From Lepeophtheirus salmonis (Eukaryota > Arthropoda > Copepoda > Siphonostomatoida > Caligidae), in assembly GCF_016086655.4 (NCBI RefSeq), contig NC_052133.2, forward strand, positions 11,368,301 to 11,432,300: 64,000 bases of DNA. Direction: 5' to 3'. Both the position numbers and the translations under genes were made by a program. This document shows, piece by piece, positions 22,498 to 34,259 of this stretch (position 1 is the stretch's first letter; the number at the start of each line of letters is the position of its first letter). The notes under the pieces are model-generated. The model was not told where the DNA came from. It was given only the letters and a program-made list of their open reading frames with translations, and did no database searches.

Positions 22498-24941
22498 TAT
22501 CGAGCACAATATACAAACTTTGTTTTAATAAAATAAATGAACGTTTAAGGAGCATAATATTAAAGTCTGGTTACATACTATAGTTTAAACATAATTAGAG
22601 ATAAAAAAATTGTATTTCACGAACGAAGTGTTTAGAAATCTTTTCAAATAAAAAAATATATAATGGATTTTTGAATGGATTTTTTTTTACTCGGTCATGA
22701 CAACCTATCAATATCTAATGATTGTCACAAGACGAAATTTAATGTAAAAGATCATACCGTTAATACATATATGTGTATTTTGAGCCTTAAAATTGTTTTT
22801 GGACTTATTTGTACTTTTAAAACCGTCATTTGATGGTCTTATAAAGTTAGTTATGTATGTATTTGTAGAAACGATTCCTTGGAGGAAGAGATAAAAACTA
22901 ATTTTTGATAGTCTATCTTGCCTATGTACAACTATATAATATTCGAATTGCGTAGGAAAGGATAGCTTTTTTATGAGGTTCTATGTATTTACATTCTTAC
23001 GTGGATATGTCTTTGTGGATCAACTTTTATGTATTTTTCAAAAATAGGAATGAATAAATGAAATACACCAAGGACGTTTGAGAAATAAAATTAATGTTTA
23101 TAAGGAAATGATCTTTAAAATAAAATACACAGATGACTCAAGGAGCAAAAAGGATAAATTTAGTTGATATTGACAACGGCTCTATATGGTAAAAGCAATT
23201 CATGGACTCCTTAAAAGAAAAGTGCGTAAAACATGAAAGATTATTTGGTTTATTTTTTTCTTTTCTAAATTGGATCCTTGATTTATGAAATGGTCTTTAA
23301 AGATATATCGTTAAAAAAAAGTTATATTATAAATTATGCATAGACTTAGAGCAGAGCTAATTACGAATTACTTTTTACTGATTTCAATTGAACTCTAATC
23401 AAAAATTAAGTTACAATTTTTATTAACTCGAGTTTGAGTAGTGTCTACATCATTAATTTAGTTAAACTTAAGTGTGACTCAGTCAGAGTGCCTATGCTTG
23501 GACTTATTTGTCATCAATTTTAAAATTCAATCATATACCGATAGCTAGAAAAAGGGGATCATTCTACATAAAAGTTAGCTACTAGGATTTTTTCTCATAA
23601 TTGCATCTGGATTATAATTTTATTATTCCATGAATAATTATTATCAATTTCTTCTAACATATTATCCTGATTAATCCATTGGAATTACCGCAAATAGCAC
23701 TTGAAATAGATAAAACTCATCATCCCAATGAAGTAATTAAAAATGCTAAGTTTTTTTTTAGCAAGTGAATATCAGGCCGAAAAAAATTTCATAAATCAAA
23801 CGCAGATTATAACTTTTATTTATCATTCTTGGGTTTCTCAACTCAACCTACAAGTTAGAATACAAGAATAATAATTGACTGAAATATGTTATGTGATGTA
23901 AAAAAAAGTCTAATTAATTTTTGTTAAATTTTTTTAGTGATAAAATATCATTTGATGGCGTATCTATGATAAAAATACATTGAAATACAGAAAAATGCTT
24001 GTGAGCTCCGGTTTCTTTCAGCTTGTGCATGTATGAATATTTTTACTTTGGATCAGAGTCAAGTTATGTATATTTACACTTCAGGCTCTAATGGTCTTAA
24101 GTAGGAGTTTCATAAGACAAAAGTCAACTTGAGGCCAAGTTGTCAATATTAGTTCCCTTTACCTATCATTTGAAGATCAGAAAATCCTTGTTTATCAATA
24201 AATTATTTACATAAAAGTAATAGAGTAACATTGAAGTTACTAGAATTTGTATGGTCCTGCTAAGCCACAGTAGTTATTAGTAGGCCTTTTTGGTTTGGCT
24301 AATGTAAGAAAATTGCAACCAATTTCCTAGCTCATCTCTTTAAGTGGAAATGTACTCTATCATGGAGTAGGTTTTTTTTTTATGCGATATTGTTCCTCCT
24401 TTATGTTATTATGATTATTAAGGACTTCTTCGTATATGCTTTTTTCTTTGACAGATACTCATAAAAAATCCCAAAGGATTCGTGGATTAATTAAATTTAA
24501 TAAGCAATGAACTTAGGTTTTTGAGCATTAAAACACCGTAGTACGAAATTAATAATGATTATTATTTTCTTATTTTTTAAAAGCCCTTGGAGTTCTCTAT
24601 AGCACGTTTCCCTAATAATGATGATGTTTATCAGTTTTGAATTATATTTATGCACATATTGTTACTATGATCAAGTCTCATTGAGGATAATAAATAAATT
24701 GTATGCATCATTCACGTAGGTTTATGGAATAATGCAAACGAAAAGAAAGTGGGCCTATAACTTAAAAGCACATATACATATGTAACTAGATTTTTTATAA
24801 GTTAAAAATTAATTAGAATTTTATAATTTTAATGTCAGTAGTTATCGACTAGGAAGTACAATCAAGCTATCAATGATCAGTGGTTGTTAAGGGCCGACTC
24901 AATGTGTTAGAAAAGGAAAAGAGGACAGATAGAAAATTAGT
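22498..24941. other. AT-rich DNA, no gene recognised
   Basis: Nothing coding was identified. A short stretch around 23430-23490 carries GAGTTTGAGTAG- and GACTCAGTCAGAGTG-type sequence, one of several diverged GACTYGA-rich tracts in the window. Homopolymer-rich spacer makes up the rest. Confidence 0.45.
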
Positions 24942-24942
24942 T

Positions 24943-25299
24943 AACAGATAGGCTGAAAAGTCAAGACATTAACAAAGAAGACACGTTTTTTCATTCAAAA
25001 TCGTTCTTATTTTAATTATTATAAATTTTATAAACTGGAGTCCCCATAACACATTTCAAGCCATTGCTTATCTTAAACGGTATTTTTTCTCATCAAGAAA
25101 CATTGTAAAATTGATTAATTGTATTAGAAATAACAAAAGTAGCGTCACACATAGCACGATCACTCACAAACTTAAGAAAAATGGTCATTAAATTTTGACA
25201 GCTGTCTTTTGAAGGTTGGTACTAACTAAAAATGAAGTTAATTAAAAAAAAATAGCACTATCTATGGTTAAAACGCTGGGGTTTTCAACGCATCTGTTA
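24943..25299. mobile_element. Mariner-like miniature inverted-repeat element (R1)
   Basis: About 357 bp long. The left end is AACAGATAGGCTGAAAAGTC. The reverse complement of the right end is CTAACAGATGCGTTGAAAAC. They share AACAGAT-G-TGAAAA with two or three changes, and TA lies at both edges. The interior is non-coding but keeps landmark GTCACACATAGCACGATCAC, AATTTTGACAGCTGTCTTTT and a TATCTATGGTTAAAAC segment before the right end. These resemble the 5' leader and termini of mariner elements that I remember from copepods. The transposase gene has been lost entirely. A partial relative is at 51890-52011. Confidence 0.65.
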
Positions 25300-26209
25300 G
25301 CTACACATGCGTACATCCCATTTATAAATTTAGAAAGATTTAAAACTATACACTTGACAGTTTTAATCTTTCAATGTTGTTTTTAGTTTTTCATTCTTAA
25401 AAAAAGACTGAATATAAGTATATACAAAGAGGATTCTAGAAGAAAAGTCGCAGAATCCCCTTAATATACTTAGAAATCATCTTATAACGAGTAAGGGAAA
25501 CATTTCTAGCAAAAAAAAGTTTAACATCTCATAATGGCTACTTCGTTGATTAAGTAAAATCAATAAAATAGCTAGATAATGAAATTTAGCTCTTTGAAAA
25601 AAAGCTATAAAATCTCATTTGAGCCTATAAATATTTTGAATCGTGAAATATTTTTTAAATAATTTTCTGCGATACTTCAACACCTTTCGTAAAGTTTAGT
25701 CATACGAATAAAGCCTACTCAATAAAAACAAGAAATCGACTTGGTTTTATTAAATTTTAAAATCAACTCACTACTTAAATCGAGTAAAAAATCATCGACT
25801 CAGGAAGTCGATCGCAGGAATGCTAAAGACTATTGGCGCTCAAATTTTCAATGTCGGAATATTTTTCGAAAATAAGTCCTAAGCAGATACTTTTATAAAC
25901 ATTTTAGATTTTAATATACAAAATCTTCTCTTTAAGAAAAGCTGAGGTTGAGTGAAACCAAATTTAAATTGTTTATGCAAATAATTGTGGTCGGAAGTAA
26001 GTTTTAGTATCACGTTTCCCAAATTTCCTTTCTCTAAAAATTACTGGTGCTCCTATTATTTATAAATACAAATGTCTTATTTGCATTTAAAAATTACTAT
26101 AAAACGCATTGAAATCGAAACAAATATCCCTTAAGTATTTTATTCGAGTCCTCAGGTGTTTTGAGTTAATTGAAAAGTACATTTATAATATAGGGTCATA
26201 ACTAGAGAT
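25300..26209. other. AT-rich spacer, no gene recognised
   Basis: Contains a diverged tract with AAATCGAGT, ATCGACTCAGGAAGTCGATC at about 25780-25815, similar in flavour to the GACTYGA-rich tracts elsewhere. No open frame with recognisable content was seen. Confidence 0.45.
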
Positions 26210-26504
26210 TTAAAAAATTGTCAAATTCCTGGTGAGCATACAATTAAAAAAAAGTTTGAGATAGTAAACTGTGTTTTTATTTATTGGTTATCCCTCTTTT
26301 GAAAAAAAAAATGTATTATCGAGTACGAACCTTCATTATTTTTATTGTGATCGAGAAATGTATATCTTTAATTTTTTTTTAAATAAATCTTATAGAAGAA
26401 CATTTTTGATACAAAATTATATAAAATATTAACTAGGTTATCCAAATTTTAGGAATCCAGATAGTACCCATCAGTTTTTTATGAGGTTCGTGTATTACAT
26501 AAAA
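26210..26504 (+). repeat. Dispersed repeat C, copy C1
   Basis: Landmarks shared with C2-C4: GAGCATACAATT in place of GAGCTTGTAGTTTC, GTGTTTTTATTTATTGG, and the diagnostic core AGGAATCCAGATAGTACCCA followed by TCAGTTTTTTATGAGG and TGTATTACATAAAA. The 3' half of the family is absent here; the sequence runs directly into repeat B. No coding function was recognised. Confidence 0.6.
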
Positions 26505-27000
26505 AAATAAAGACTGTTGCAAAATGTTCAACACTGTTGTGCATGCGTTTGAGAGTTACCAGGCAGTGAGAGATTTTATCATACTGAACATTGATGGAAT
26601 CATAAAAAAATTATAACGTCTTTAATTTTATTTGGTCTCTCTTTAAAAAATTCAAAGTACACCAACAAAAATAAAAGATATGGAGTTTGCCTAATCAAAC
26701 TGTAAAAACATGATTATACAGAAGTTGGGAGTATCAGAGTCGAAGAAATCAGAGCTATTCTGATAGCAACTACAGCTTGATATTCTACCTTCTACGTCAG
26801 GATTCCAAGGGGCATCAGTCTTCATGGAACCATGCATGGGACATATTACACTATTACCACTCATTGCCAGATAAAAACTTAAAATTATTGTGCTGGTTAA
26901 TGCACAATTATAAGAAATTAAAAAGATATTCCAGATCTACAGAATAAGCATTGTTTTATCCTTTTATTTATATACTATGTAACTATTGCTCATTTAACAG
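26505..27000 (+). repeat. Dispersed repeat B, copy B1
   Basis: Aligns with 33430-33925. Matching landmarks are TTCAACACTGTTGTGCATGC, TTTGAGAGTTACC, ATTTTATCATACTGAACATT, a 93 bp block at 26701-26793 that is almost unchanged, CCAGATAAAAACTTAAAA and ATTGTTTTATCCTTTTATTT. Outside the 93 bp block, identity is clearly lower and interrupted by gaps. On the minus strand the block has an open frame reading EGRISSCSCYQNSSDFFDSD in this copy. Class unknown. Confidence 0.75.
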
Positions 27001-27125
27001 AATACAATTAAGTTGAAGTAATTTGATTTTTTTAGTTTTAATGAAAAAAAATTTAAACCATGTTTATTTTTACATTTTAGTAAGAGCATAATCATTGTTT
27101 TAGGCTGGTGCAGCTACTTCATAAT

Positions 27126-27135
27126 CCCCCCCCCC
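27126..27135. repeat. C10 homopolymer
   Basis: Ten consecutive C residues between TAAT and TAGATC. Runs of this length in G or C occur four times in the window despite its low GC content. Confidence 0.95.
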
Positions 27136-27562
27136 TAGATCGAATATTTTAATTTGAAATATATTCTATTATACTTTATTTATAACTCCATGTCGCAAAC
27201 TAGTACCCCTTTTCGATTGGTTCCTAGAACAATGCGACATAACTCTATTACAACTTAATTACATTACATGAAGACATTGTGCTTTATTATTGCAGTAGAA
27301 AATAATGTATAGAAAATAATAATATATTCATTTTCTGAAAGAATACATTTTGTCTCAAGGCTTGTTTTTCCATTATAGCCTCCATTATTTTGAAATATGT
27401 ACATACATATGTAATACTGAACGAGTAGGAAACAAAAAATAATAATACAAAGTCATAACGCCACTTTCTGCATCATCATTTTCTAAATGAAAATAACAAC
27501 TACTTAGAAGTAAAAGCAAAGAATCCAAACGCAGGTATCAGTTCTGGTATCTTCATTAAATA

Positions 27563-27605
27563 CCGGGTGTACATTTTATTATGAAACACTTTATAATAAT
27601 AAAAG
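27563..27605 (+). repeat. Isolated family A inverted end (A5)
   Basis: CCGGGTGTACATTTTATTAT followed by GAAACACTTTATAATAATAA matches the left end of A3, including the sequence just inside it, and is preceded by TA. The rest of a family-A element is not seen downstream, where the sequence becomes unrelated. It is probably a truncated insertion. Confidence 0.6.
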
Positions 27606-28109
27606 ATTTTGTACTTATCTCTCAGCCCTACGTTAGAGAACGTACTTTCAGAGGGGAAATTATGTACAAATGGATTGAATCCAATAATCGAATATATCTT
27701 TGAATATAGAATCCGAAACTGATCTCAGTTTTTCTCTCAATGGCCCAAACTCTGAAATATCTCAGATTATAACAATTTAGTACTATTATAGTTCAAAGTC
27801 ATTCTTTGTCTTTAAGAAAATCACCAAATTAAAAGTACAATTAATAAAATTTAAGTTAAGGTGTTTTTTATGATTATAAAAGTGTTTTTATTGATTCTGT
27901 ATCTTTTTCTGAACTGGATATATTTCCTTTTTATGGTGAAAATGATAAAAAACAACACTTTTCTTAAGACCCTTATGTGTCATTCATTATTCATAGTGAT
28001 AAGGAAAATCTAGCCTATATTATGGAAAAATATTCAATGTTTAATTTGAAAAAAACAAATCTATTTTGTATAAAATATACATCTCATCATTATTCTTACC
28101 AATGGCAAC
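27606..28109. other. AT-rich spacer
   Basis: Nothing recognised between the isolated family-A end and the minus-strand protein remnant that follows. Confidence 0.45.
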
Positions 28110-29165
28110 TCCTAAATGTGGTCCTGCTCATTAAACAACATACTGACAAGTAGGTTTTCAACGGTGCACAAAAAAAGCATTTCTTTCAATAACAGGGTCC
28201 ACGACGGACCTAAATTTTTTTGGTAAAAATCCAAAGCAAACAATCAGTTCAAAAAATTCTTAGGTCAATCCTTAAAATATGTTTTTTTCTTGATTTGAAC
28301 CACACTGGAGGGTAAACTTTAAGCACTTGCAAGTTTTTTGATGGATTATGAGTATTTGTGTAAAGTCTGAGTAAACGATTAGCCGTAATAAATAATATTG
28401 AGAGTGCCAATTTTCCTGGTTTACAATTTTTCAGCTCAGAAGTACAGGAGCCAATTAAACGGCTTGACATATTTTATGCAGATATTTTTGATCTGTACTT
28501 AGTTGATGGACCACATTTTCGGCAAGTTAGGCAAATTTCCAGTCACTGCAGAAAAAGGAACGACAATCTCATTTTCACAGCCAGCCAATGGATTTCCAAT
28601 TGGTTTGGAATATTCTTTAGGACCCAAAATGCCACCATCTAAGCTCAAAAATAAATCACGAATGAGTAACTCATTGGCATGAAGCATACAAATGCACCAT
28701 TGTAACGGTATCTCTAAGTAATTTTCGAGATATGAAATTATGCCCCCTTTCCAACCGGTGTTACTTGCTGTTCCTTCACATCCAACAGAAATTATACCAT
28801 CTAAATTCCAACCTTGTCCTGTAATAAATTTCTAAATCGATTTAAAAATAGCCCTCTTTGTAACATGAATTGGCGTTATGTGTCCCAAATAAAATGATTC
28901 AGGTTCTGATTAAACTGAGATGTGCTCTTTTATAACTTCTTTGCGATGGTAACGGTCCCCTATTTCCTTATTTATCTGAGTTGTTTTTTTTTCGTCCCTC
29001 CGGGTAAATACTTCTAATAACAACTCTTACAAAAGCTTTTAAGGCTTCTACGCGAGCTTTAGATAAAGCTCCGTGAATCTTGTTTAAATTAATTACCAGA
29101 GTTGAATTTTCAACAGAAACTAATCTAAAGTCAGCCAAAACTGTAACAGCAGATCGCAGATTATT
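28110..29165 (-). pseudogene. Remnant of an arthropod multi-copy, probably transposon-borne protein
   Basis: The minus strand encodes a degraded protein in several frames. From its N-terminal side: SAVTVLADFRLVSVENSTLV and NLNKIHGALSKARVEALKAF (about 29040-29160), then ITGQGWNLDGIISVGCEGTA and NTGWKGGIISYLENYLEIPL (28700-28830). Next come LQWCICMLHANELLIRDLF and LDGGILGPKEYSKPIGNPLA (28560-28700), STDQKYLHKICQAV, PGKLALS, TANRLLRLYTNTHNPSKNL, and finally a piece resembling VVDPVIERNAFF-type sequence near 28190. I recall proteins with LHANELPLRHLF...GPIG and TANRILRLY segments as a repetitive uncharacterised family in arthropods, probably carried by DNA transposons. I cannot name the domain. 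At least three frameshifts and two stops make it inactive. Confidence 0.6.
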
Positions 29166-29268
29166 ACTTAATAAAATAAAATATAATACAATAAGTTACG
29201 TATTGATTTTGATCAAACTTTGCACTGCGATTATATATGGACACAGTTAGAGGCCATTACATTTTGAG

Positions 29269-29293
29269 AGGTCAAGGTCAAAGTCCGAGGTCA
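29269..29293 (+). promoter_or_regulatory. Cluster of nuclear-receptor half-sites
   Basis: AGGTCA occurs at 29269-29274 and directly again at 29275-29280, then once more at 29288-29293. The stretch 29272-29280 is TCAAGGTCA, an exact match to the extended half-site bound by monomeric receptors of the FTZ-F1/SF-1 and ERR groups. The cluster lies about 100 bp upstream of the minus-strand protein remnant. It may be a functional site, a transposon promoter relic, or a chance tandem repeat of GGTCAA. Confidence 0.4.
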
Positions 29294-29639
29294 AGGTAAC
29301 ACAAGATAATTTACAATAGGCGGAGGTTTTGCGCTTTACCGAGTACCCATTCATGTTTTAATCATAAAATAACTCTCAAATTTTTTTTAACAATGTTGGC
29401 CACACGGCTTAAATCTGTGAAGACGTAATTTTCACAATCTGTGTGAAATTACAAAAAATTTGGTGCCTCTTGAGTTTGTATAACTTAAAAAAATACATTA
29501 ACGAGACACCCTACTCCGTAGCCCTGCTTAAAGTGCATCTAAATCCCACATCTGTCAATTCCAAGATTTTTAGCTTCGAGAGTCTTTAAAATCATGTGCC
29601 AGCGTTTTTCTTATAAGTCATGCGTAACATACTACTTTC
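29294..29639. other. Spacer with slightly higher GC
   Basis: Between the half-site cluster and repeat N. It contains GAGACACCCTACTCCGTAGCC near 29511, but no frame with recognisable content. It may belong to the same transposon as the protein remnant before it. Confidence 0.35.
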
Positions 29640-29760
29640 TAGTGTTGTGTCAGTCTTTATTTATTCGGTGCAATCTAGTCCTAACACAGGTCCTATTAGT
29701 CTTTTGGAACGGTCGTTAAGACCCCCAGTCTTTTGAAAGGTCAGCACTCAAACTGGTTAA
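29640..29760. repeat. Repeat N, copy 1, with internal duplication
   Basis: TAGTGTTGTGTCAGTC near 29640 resembles the reverse complement of 54890-54925 (TAGTGTTGCGTGCGTC), after which both continue with GGTCC-rich sequence. Inside, AGTCTTTTGGAACGGTC and AGTCTTTTGAAAGGTC are direct copies about 33 bp apart. The class is unknown and the homology is short. Confidence 0.35.
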
Positions 29761-29989
29761 AAAAAATAAAATAAAGATGAGTTACATCATAACCAAACAA
29801 AATTTCTAAATTTTCGTACTGATATGCAGGGTTAGTATCTAAGTTGGCTCAAATACTTTTTATAACGCTCTTAGTTAAATGAGACGATCATAATTACGTA
29901 CTTTCAATTTTATATAATTTTTTTAAGTATTCTATCCATTTCGCTCTCGTCAACATCAATTAAAATGGTAATAAGACTTGAATATATAT

Positions 29990-30500
29990 ATATAGAATTG
30001 ATTTTAAAATGATCTTAACAACATGAGCTTGTAGTTTCAATAAGATAAAATCTGTTTTTCTTATTGAAAAAACATTACATTTTTATTTTTGATAAGAAAT
30101 TCTATGAAATATTTATTACTTAACGTCGATTTTGGGCATAAAATTGGCACCCATCAGTTTTGATGAGATTGTGTGTATTGTATAAGAGAATAGTTTTAGC
30201 ATTATAATTTTGCTGCTACTGTGGCACGTTTCAGTCGTCATATTCAAGAAAAAAAATCTAAGAAATCAAAAAAAAAAAAAAATTTTTTGGGAAATTCACT
30301 AAGGTTTAGTGGATTTATTTTCGAGGGAAAATAAATTGCTGCGCATTACTTTTAATCCTTAAAAAACACATTATTGAGATAAATAAACAATTTCATGTTA
30401 TCAAAATTTAATGTTTCAGGAACTTATTCATACGAAAAGGTAACAAAGAGTAGGTTCAAAGGAATAAGATGCCTTTTTTAAATATATGTATGCGACTTTA
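29990..30500 (+). repeat. Dispersed repeat C, copy C2
   Basis: The most complete copy. It shares with C3 ATGAGCTTGTAGTTTC/ATGAGCTTATGAGTTC, the core CACCCATCAGTTTTGATGAG and TGTGTGTATTGTATAA, and TAGCATTATAATTTTGCTGC. The second half has TAATCCTTAAAAAACACATT followed by ATTGAGATAAAT, TTTAATGTTTCAGGAACTTA and AGGTTCAAAGGAATAAGATG, matching C4 and the reverse complement of C5. The end is near TCCTAGTTCACTAATG. No protein is conserved between copies. Confidence 0.7.
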
Positions 30501-33429
30501 ACATCCTAGTTCACTAATGGAGAGTTTAACAATGATTACTTTCAGTGTTGTTTCGATACTAATGTTTTTGCAAAGCTTCTAGTACCATAGGAGTCCATAG
30601 AAGAAAAAAACTTCAACAGCTGATAATAAAATATAGTTTAAATGAGTTAACACTGTGTCATAATTCATTTTGAATTTCAGGGCCCCCACTTTATATCTTT
30701 CTAATTGTAAGAGTAAAATAAATATAAGCAAATTATTAAATCTCAGCCCATCTCTCAAAAAATGTATTTATTTATGAATGTATTTAAGTAGACTTACCCA
30801 TAACTTTCTGGGTGGATAGTTTGACATCAAAGGGTGGGCTTTTAATTTTTTTTTTTTTTTTTGCAAGGAGTGGTTTGAAAAAGTAATAATTAATAAACTG
30901 ATTATTTTTATGAGTTACTCCAACCCATATTAGGAAATACCTACAATGGTCGTACTTAAGTATACTTCAAGTCATATATTTTTGGAGTCAAAATGCCTTA
31001 AAGATAAAGGTCTTATTTTGTAAGGGTAAATCATTTTGAGGGCTTTGATAATTTTTTTTTTTAATTTTGAAAAAGGAGTATCGTGAAAAGTTGTGTATTG
31101 GTATAAAAAGAATTTGAATATAATATGAATAGGTTTCAGATGTTTCCCAATATATGTATATACATTTTGTAAGGCTATCTTTTCATATAATTGATTTATT
31201 TTATAAGAAGAAACAACCCTATTCCCTTTAATGTAAAAACACATTACTTTTATAAGAATTAACTATTTGATAAGTATTGATGATGAGAAATAAAAATTAT
31301 TATGATAGCAGAAAAATAACTAATATTGTTTCACTTTTGATACATAAATATTTAAAAGAAAATACAAAATTTGAATTGCGGGACTAATAATGTTTTTGTT
31401 TTTTTTTGTCATTAAGAACAAACTTAAGCCATTTGATTATTATGACTTAAAATATTAATCAAGTTTTTTCAGAAGTCAAAATATCTCAACATAATTGGTA
31501 ATCATGAAAAAAATTCAGAACATATGTATAAATACATTTTCAAAATGAACTGAAAAATCTCCAAAATAAATTCAATACTCCTGAAATTTAATATGGACTT
31601 GTTTTTTATTGTTTACTCAATTTCTCAATACTTACCTACATCGATTTTGAAAATTAAGACTTCCGACCTACTCTAATGCACATGTCTTAACTAGGTATTT
31701 TCGTAAATTAATACGTCATAAGACTTGTTTCTTATATTAGTTTGTAAATAAAAATTCCGAGAGTGGTGATGTGTTGCAGCAAAATAATAGCAACTCCCGG
31801 AATGATAACGGTCAAAAGGGCTTACTTAATGAATGAGACTTTAAAGGAATCCGTGGAATTAATATAGGTACTATCGTAACAGCATATGCAATCTATTATT
31901 TCCTTAGGGTGGAGTTGGTGGTACGTATAACGGATAAGAATCTCGAGATGTGTGTTACCAGCTTATACGGCAGCTATTACAGCTTTCCTTTTCTAATTTA
32001 TTTTGCTATCTCACAGGGTTTTTCTAGCAAATCTGTACCATCTATAACTACATTTTGAACAATTTGGAAAACATTTAACTGTGTTATTTCAGTTATACAG
32101 TGAGAAGTTTAGTGTAAGCTCTAAGTTAGTTTTGCAAATTTAGTTCAAAGCAATTATATATAATCTTAATTTCCAATTCAAATTTGATTTTTTAAATCCA
32201 GATAAATAAGAATAAAAAAGCGTTACAGCTGTTCCCAGTCTCCTCTACTAATCGAATCTACTGATCTATAACCTGCTAAGGTTAATTTCCTGTAATCTCG
32301 TTACCGAAAATTATCTATATTTTATACCTACAGGAAATTCAAGGAAACCCCCGGATTTAATTATTCCATTATACCTATAAGTTTAATTTAATTCGGGTAG
32401 GTCTTTGTATTTCATAATTGTACATCCCCTAGATTTATTTTTAGAATATTAGTTGAAAAATCTTTGACCATTTTGATTTTTCTACAATTAACCATGTGCA
32501 ACAGATCATAATGAGGTTGTACAGGAAAATCTTAAAATCAGTTTTTTTATTAATAAACTTTTCGAACGCCCAGTAATATATAAGCCGAATTAAAATTGAT
32601 AAAAAAACCATAGCCCTCTTTTTCATATATCAACTACATAACGATAGGAAATAAGATGTTACAATCTTCTATATTGAGGTCTCATTAATACTATTTTTTT
32701 ATTGTTATTTTTTTCAAAAATAAGAAAACGTATTTACTGTAGATCTTATCTCTGGGATGAATAGGTATCATTAATAGCCTCTTTAGAGAGCCTTATTTGG
32801 TGTGGGAGATGAAACGAGTACATATGTATATATACAAACAACTTATCTAGATATACATATACAAATATACCCTCATACTTAAATATACAAATAATAAAAC
32901 CAGTCGTAAGATTCAAATAAAAAGCACTGATAAAGATCCGTGTTATATGATTATAAATGTTCTAATTTAAATAATGATACTTAAACATCACACGTAGTTT
33001 GTTTTAGGCATTCTTTTGTTTCCACTTTGTTTGGTTTTTTAAAACAGTGATTGGGAGAGCTAATTTCGAATCAGTTTATGGTTTTTAACTTAATCAATAG
33101 TTGATTATGCATATGTAAGATTCATTTTAATGGCCAACATTCTATTCATTACGTGGATAGTCAACTAGGTAAAAAAGAAATTCAAAAAAAAAAAATATAT
33201 ATATTTAATTTCATGATAAACAGTTAAAAAATGGTTATAGTTAGATCATTTAAATTGGGGTTCATTCTGAAAAAAAGGTAGATAAAATGGATATTGAAAT
33301 GTTTGAACTTAATTAGTACATGGAAGAAGAGGATCACGAGTTCCATATCTAAAATCAGGGATGAAAGCCATTTACTGCCCAATTTCAAATATCCTTTGGT
33401 TGTCTATTTTGTTTCTCTCCCTGTAAGGA
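30501..33429. other. AT-rich DNA; one GC-richer patch, no gene recognised
   Basis: The patch at about 31750-31990 has more GC than its surroundings (for example GAGAGTGGTGATGTGTTGCAG and GGGTGGAGTTGGTGGTACG). All its frames contain stops and no motif was recognised. A T run of about 18 lies near 30850. The rest is spacer. Confidence 0.4.
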
Positions 33430-33925
33430 CAGTGGCAAAATCTTCAACACAGTTATGCATGCGTTTGATAGTTGCCCCACACTCCAGATTTTCAGACATT
33501 TTATCACACTGAACATTGCTGGAAATACATAAAAATTTATAAAGGCTTTAATTTCATTTGGGCTCTCCTTAAAAATTCAAAGTGATCCTACAAAAAAAAA
33601 CTATGAAGTTTGCCTTATCAAGCTGTAAAAACATGATTACACAGAAGTTGGGAGTATCAGAGTCGAAGAAATCAGAGCTATTCTGATAGCAACTACAGCC
33701 TGATATTCTACCTTCTCCGACATTATTCCAAGGGTGGCGCATCAGTTTTCATGGAACTATACTGTGACATACTACAACACTACTACGTATTGTCAGATAA
33801 AAACTTAAAACTATTTTACCATTAAATGCAAAAAAAAATTAAAAGCTCTTCTATATTTAGAGAATAATTATTGTTTTATCCTTTATTTAAATATTATCTA
33901 ACTATTTCTCATTCTGTTTTATGAA
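33430..33925 (+). repeat. Dispersed repeat B, copy B2
   Basis: The counterpart of B1. It begins ACAGTGGCAAAATCTTCAAC and ACAGTTATGCATGC. The almost invariant 93 bp block lies at 33624-33716, differing from B1 at only two positions. Then come TTCATGGAACTAT, TGTCAGATAAAAACTTAAAA and ATTGTTTTATCCTTTATTTA. In this copy the minus-strand frame across the block is open from MRHPWNNVGEGRIS past the block into LQLDKANF. It is followed about 340 bp later by repeat C3. Confidence 0.75.
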
Positions 33926-34259
33926 ATTTTTAGCCATTTTGTGGCTTTGTTTTGTTTATTTATTTATTGTCATTTTTTATAGGAGGAATTTTCTGTTGAA
34001 AATGGATTGATAACTAACATCGGATATAAAAAAATTTATAAATGCTTTACTTTGACTTAGGGAATTAATTTTAAACTAATATATTTAATTATATTTTTTT
34101 TTGTAAGCAACTTCTTTAAACAAATACTGTCAAAAAAAAAAATTTATTATTGCTTTGACTATTCCATCAATTTTGTACATTTAATTATCAATTAAATTGC
34201 TAAAAAAACTTGTTTGAATATAATACATCTAGAAAAAATAAATCCTTATTTAATATTCT

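Noticed and set aside
31750..31990. GC-richer patch as a host exon
   Set aside because: All six frames contain stops every few dozen codons and no motif was recognised; only the composition is unusual.
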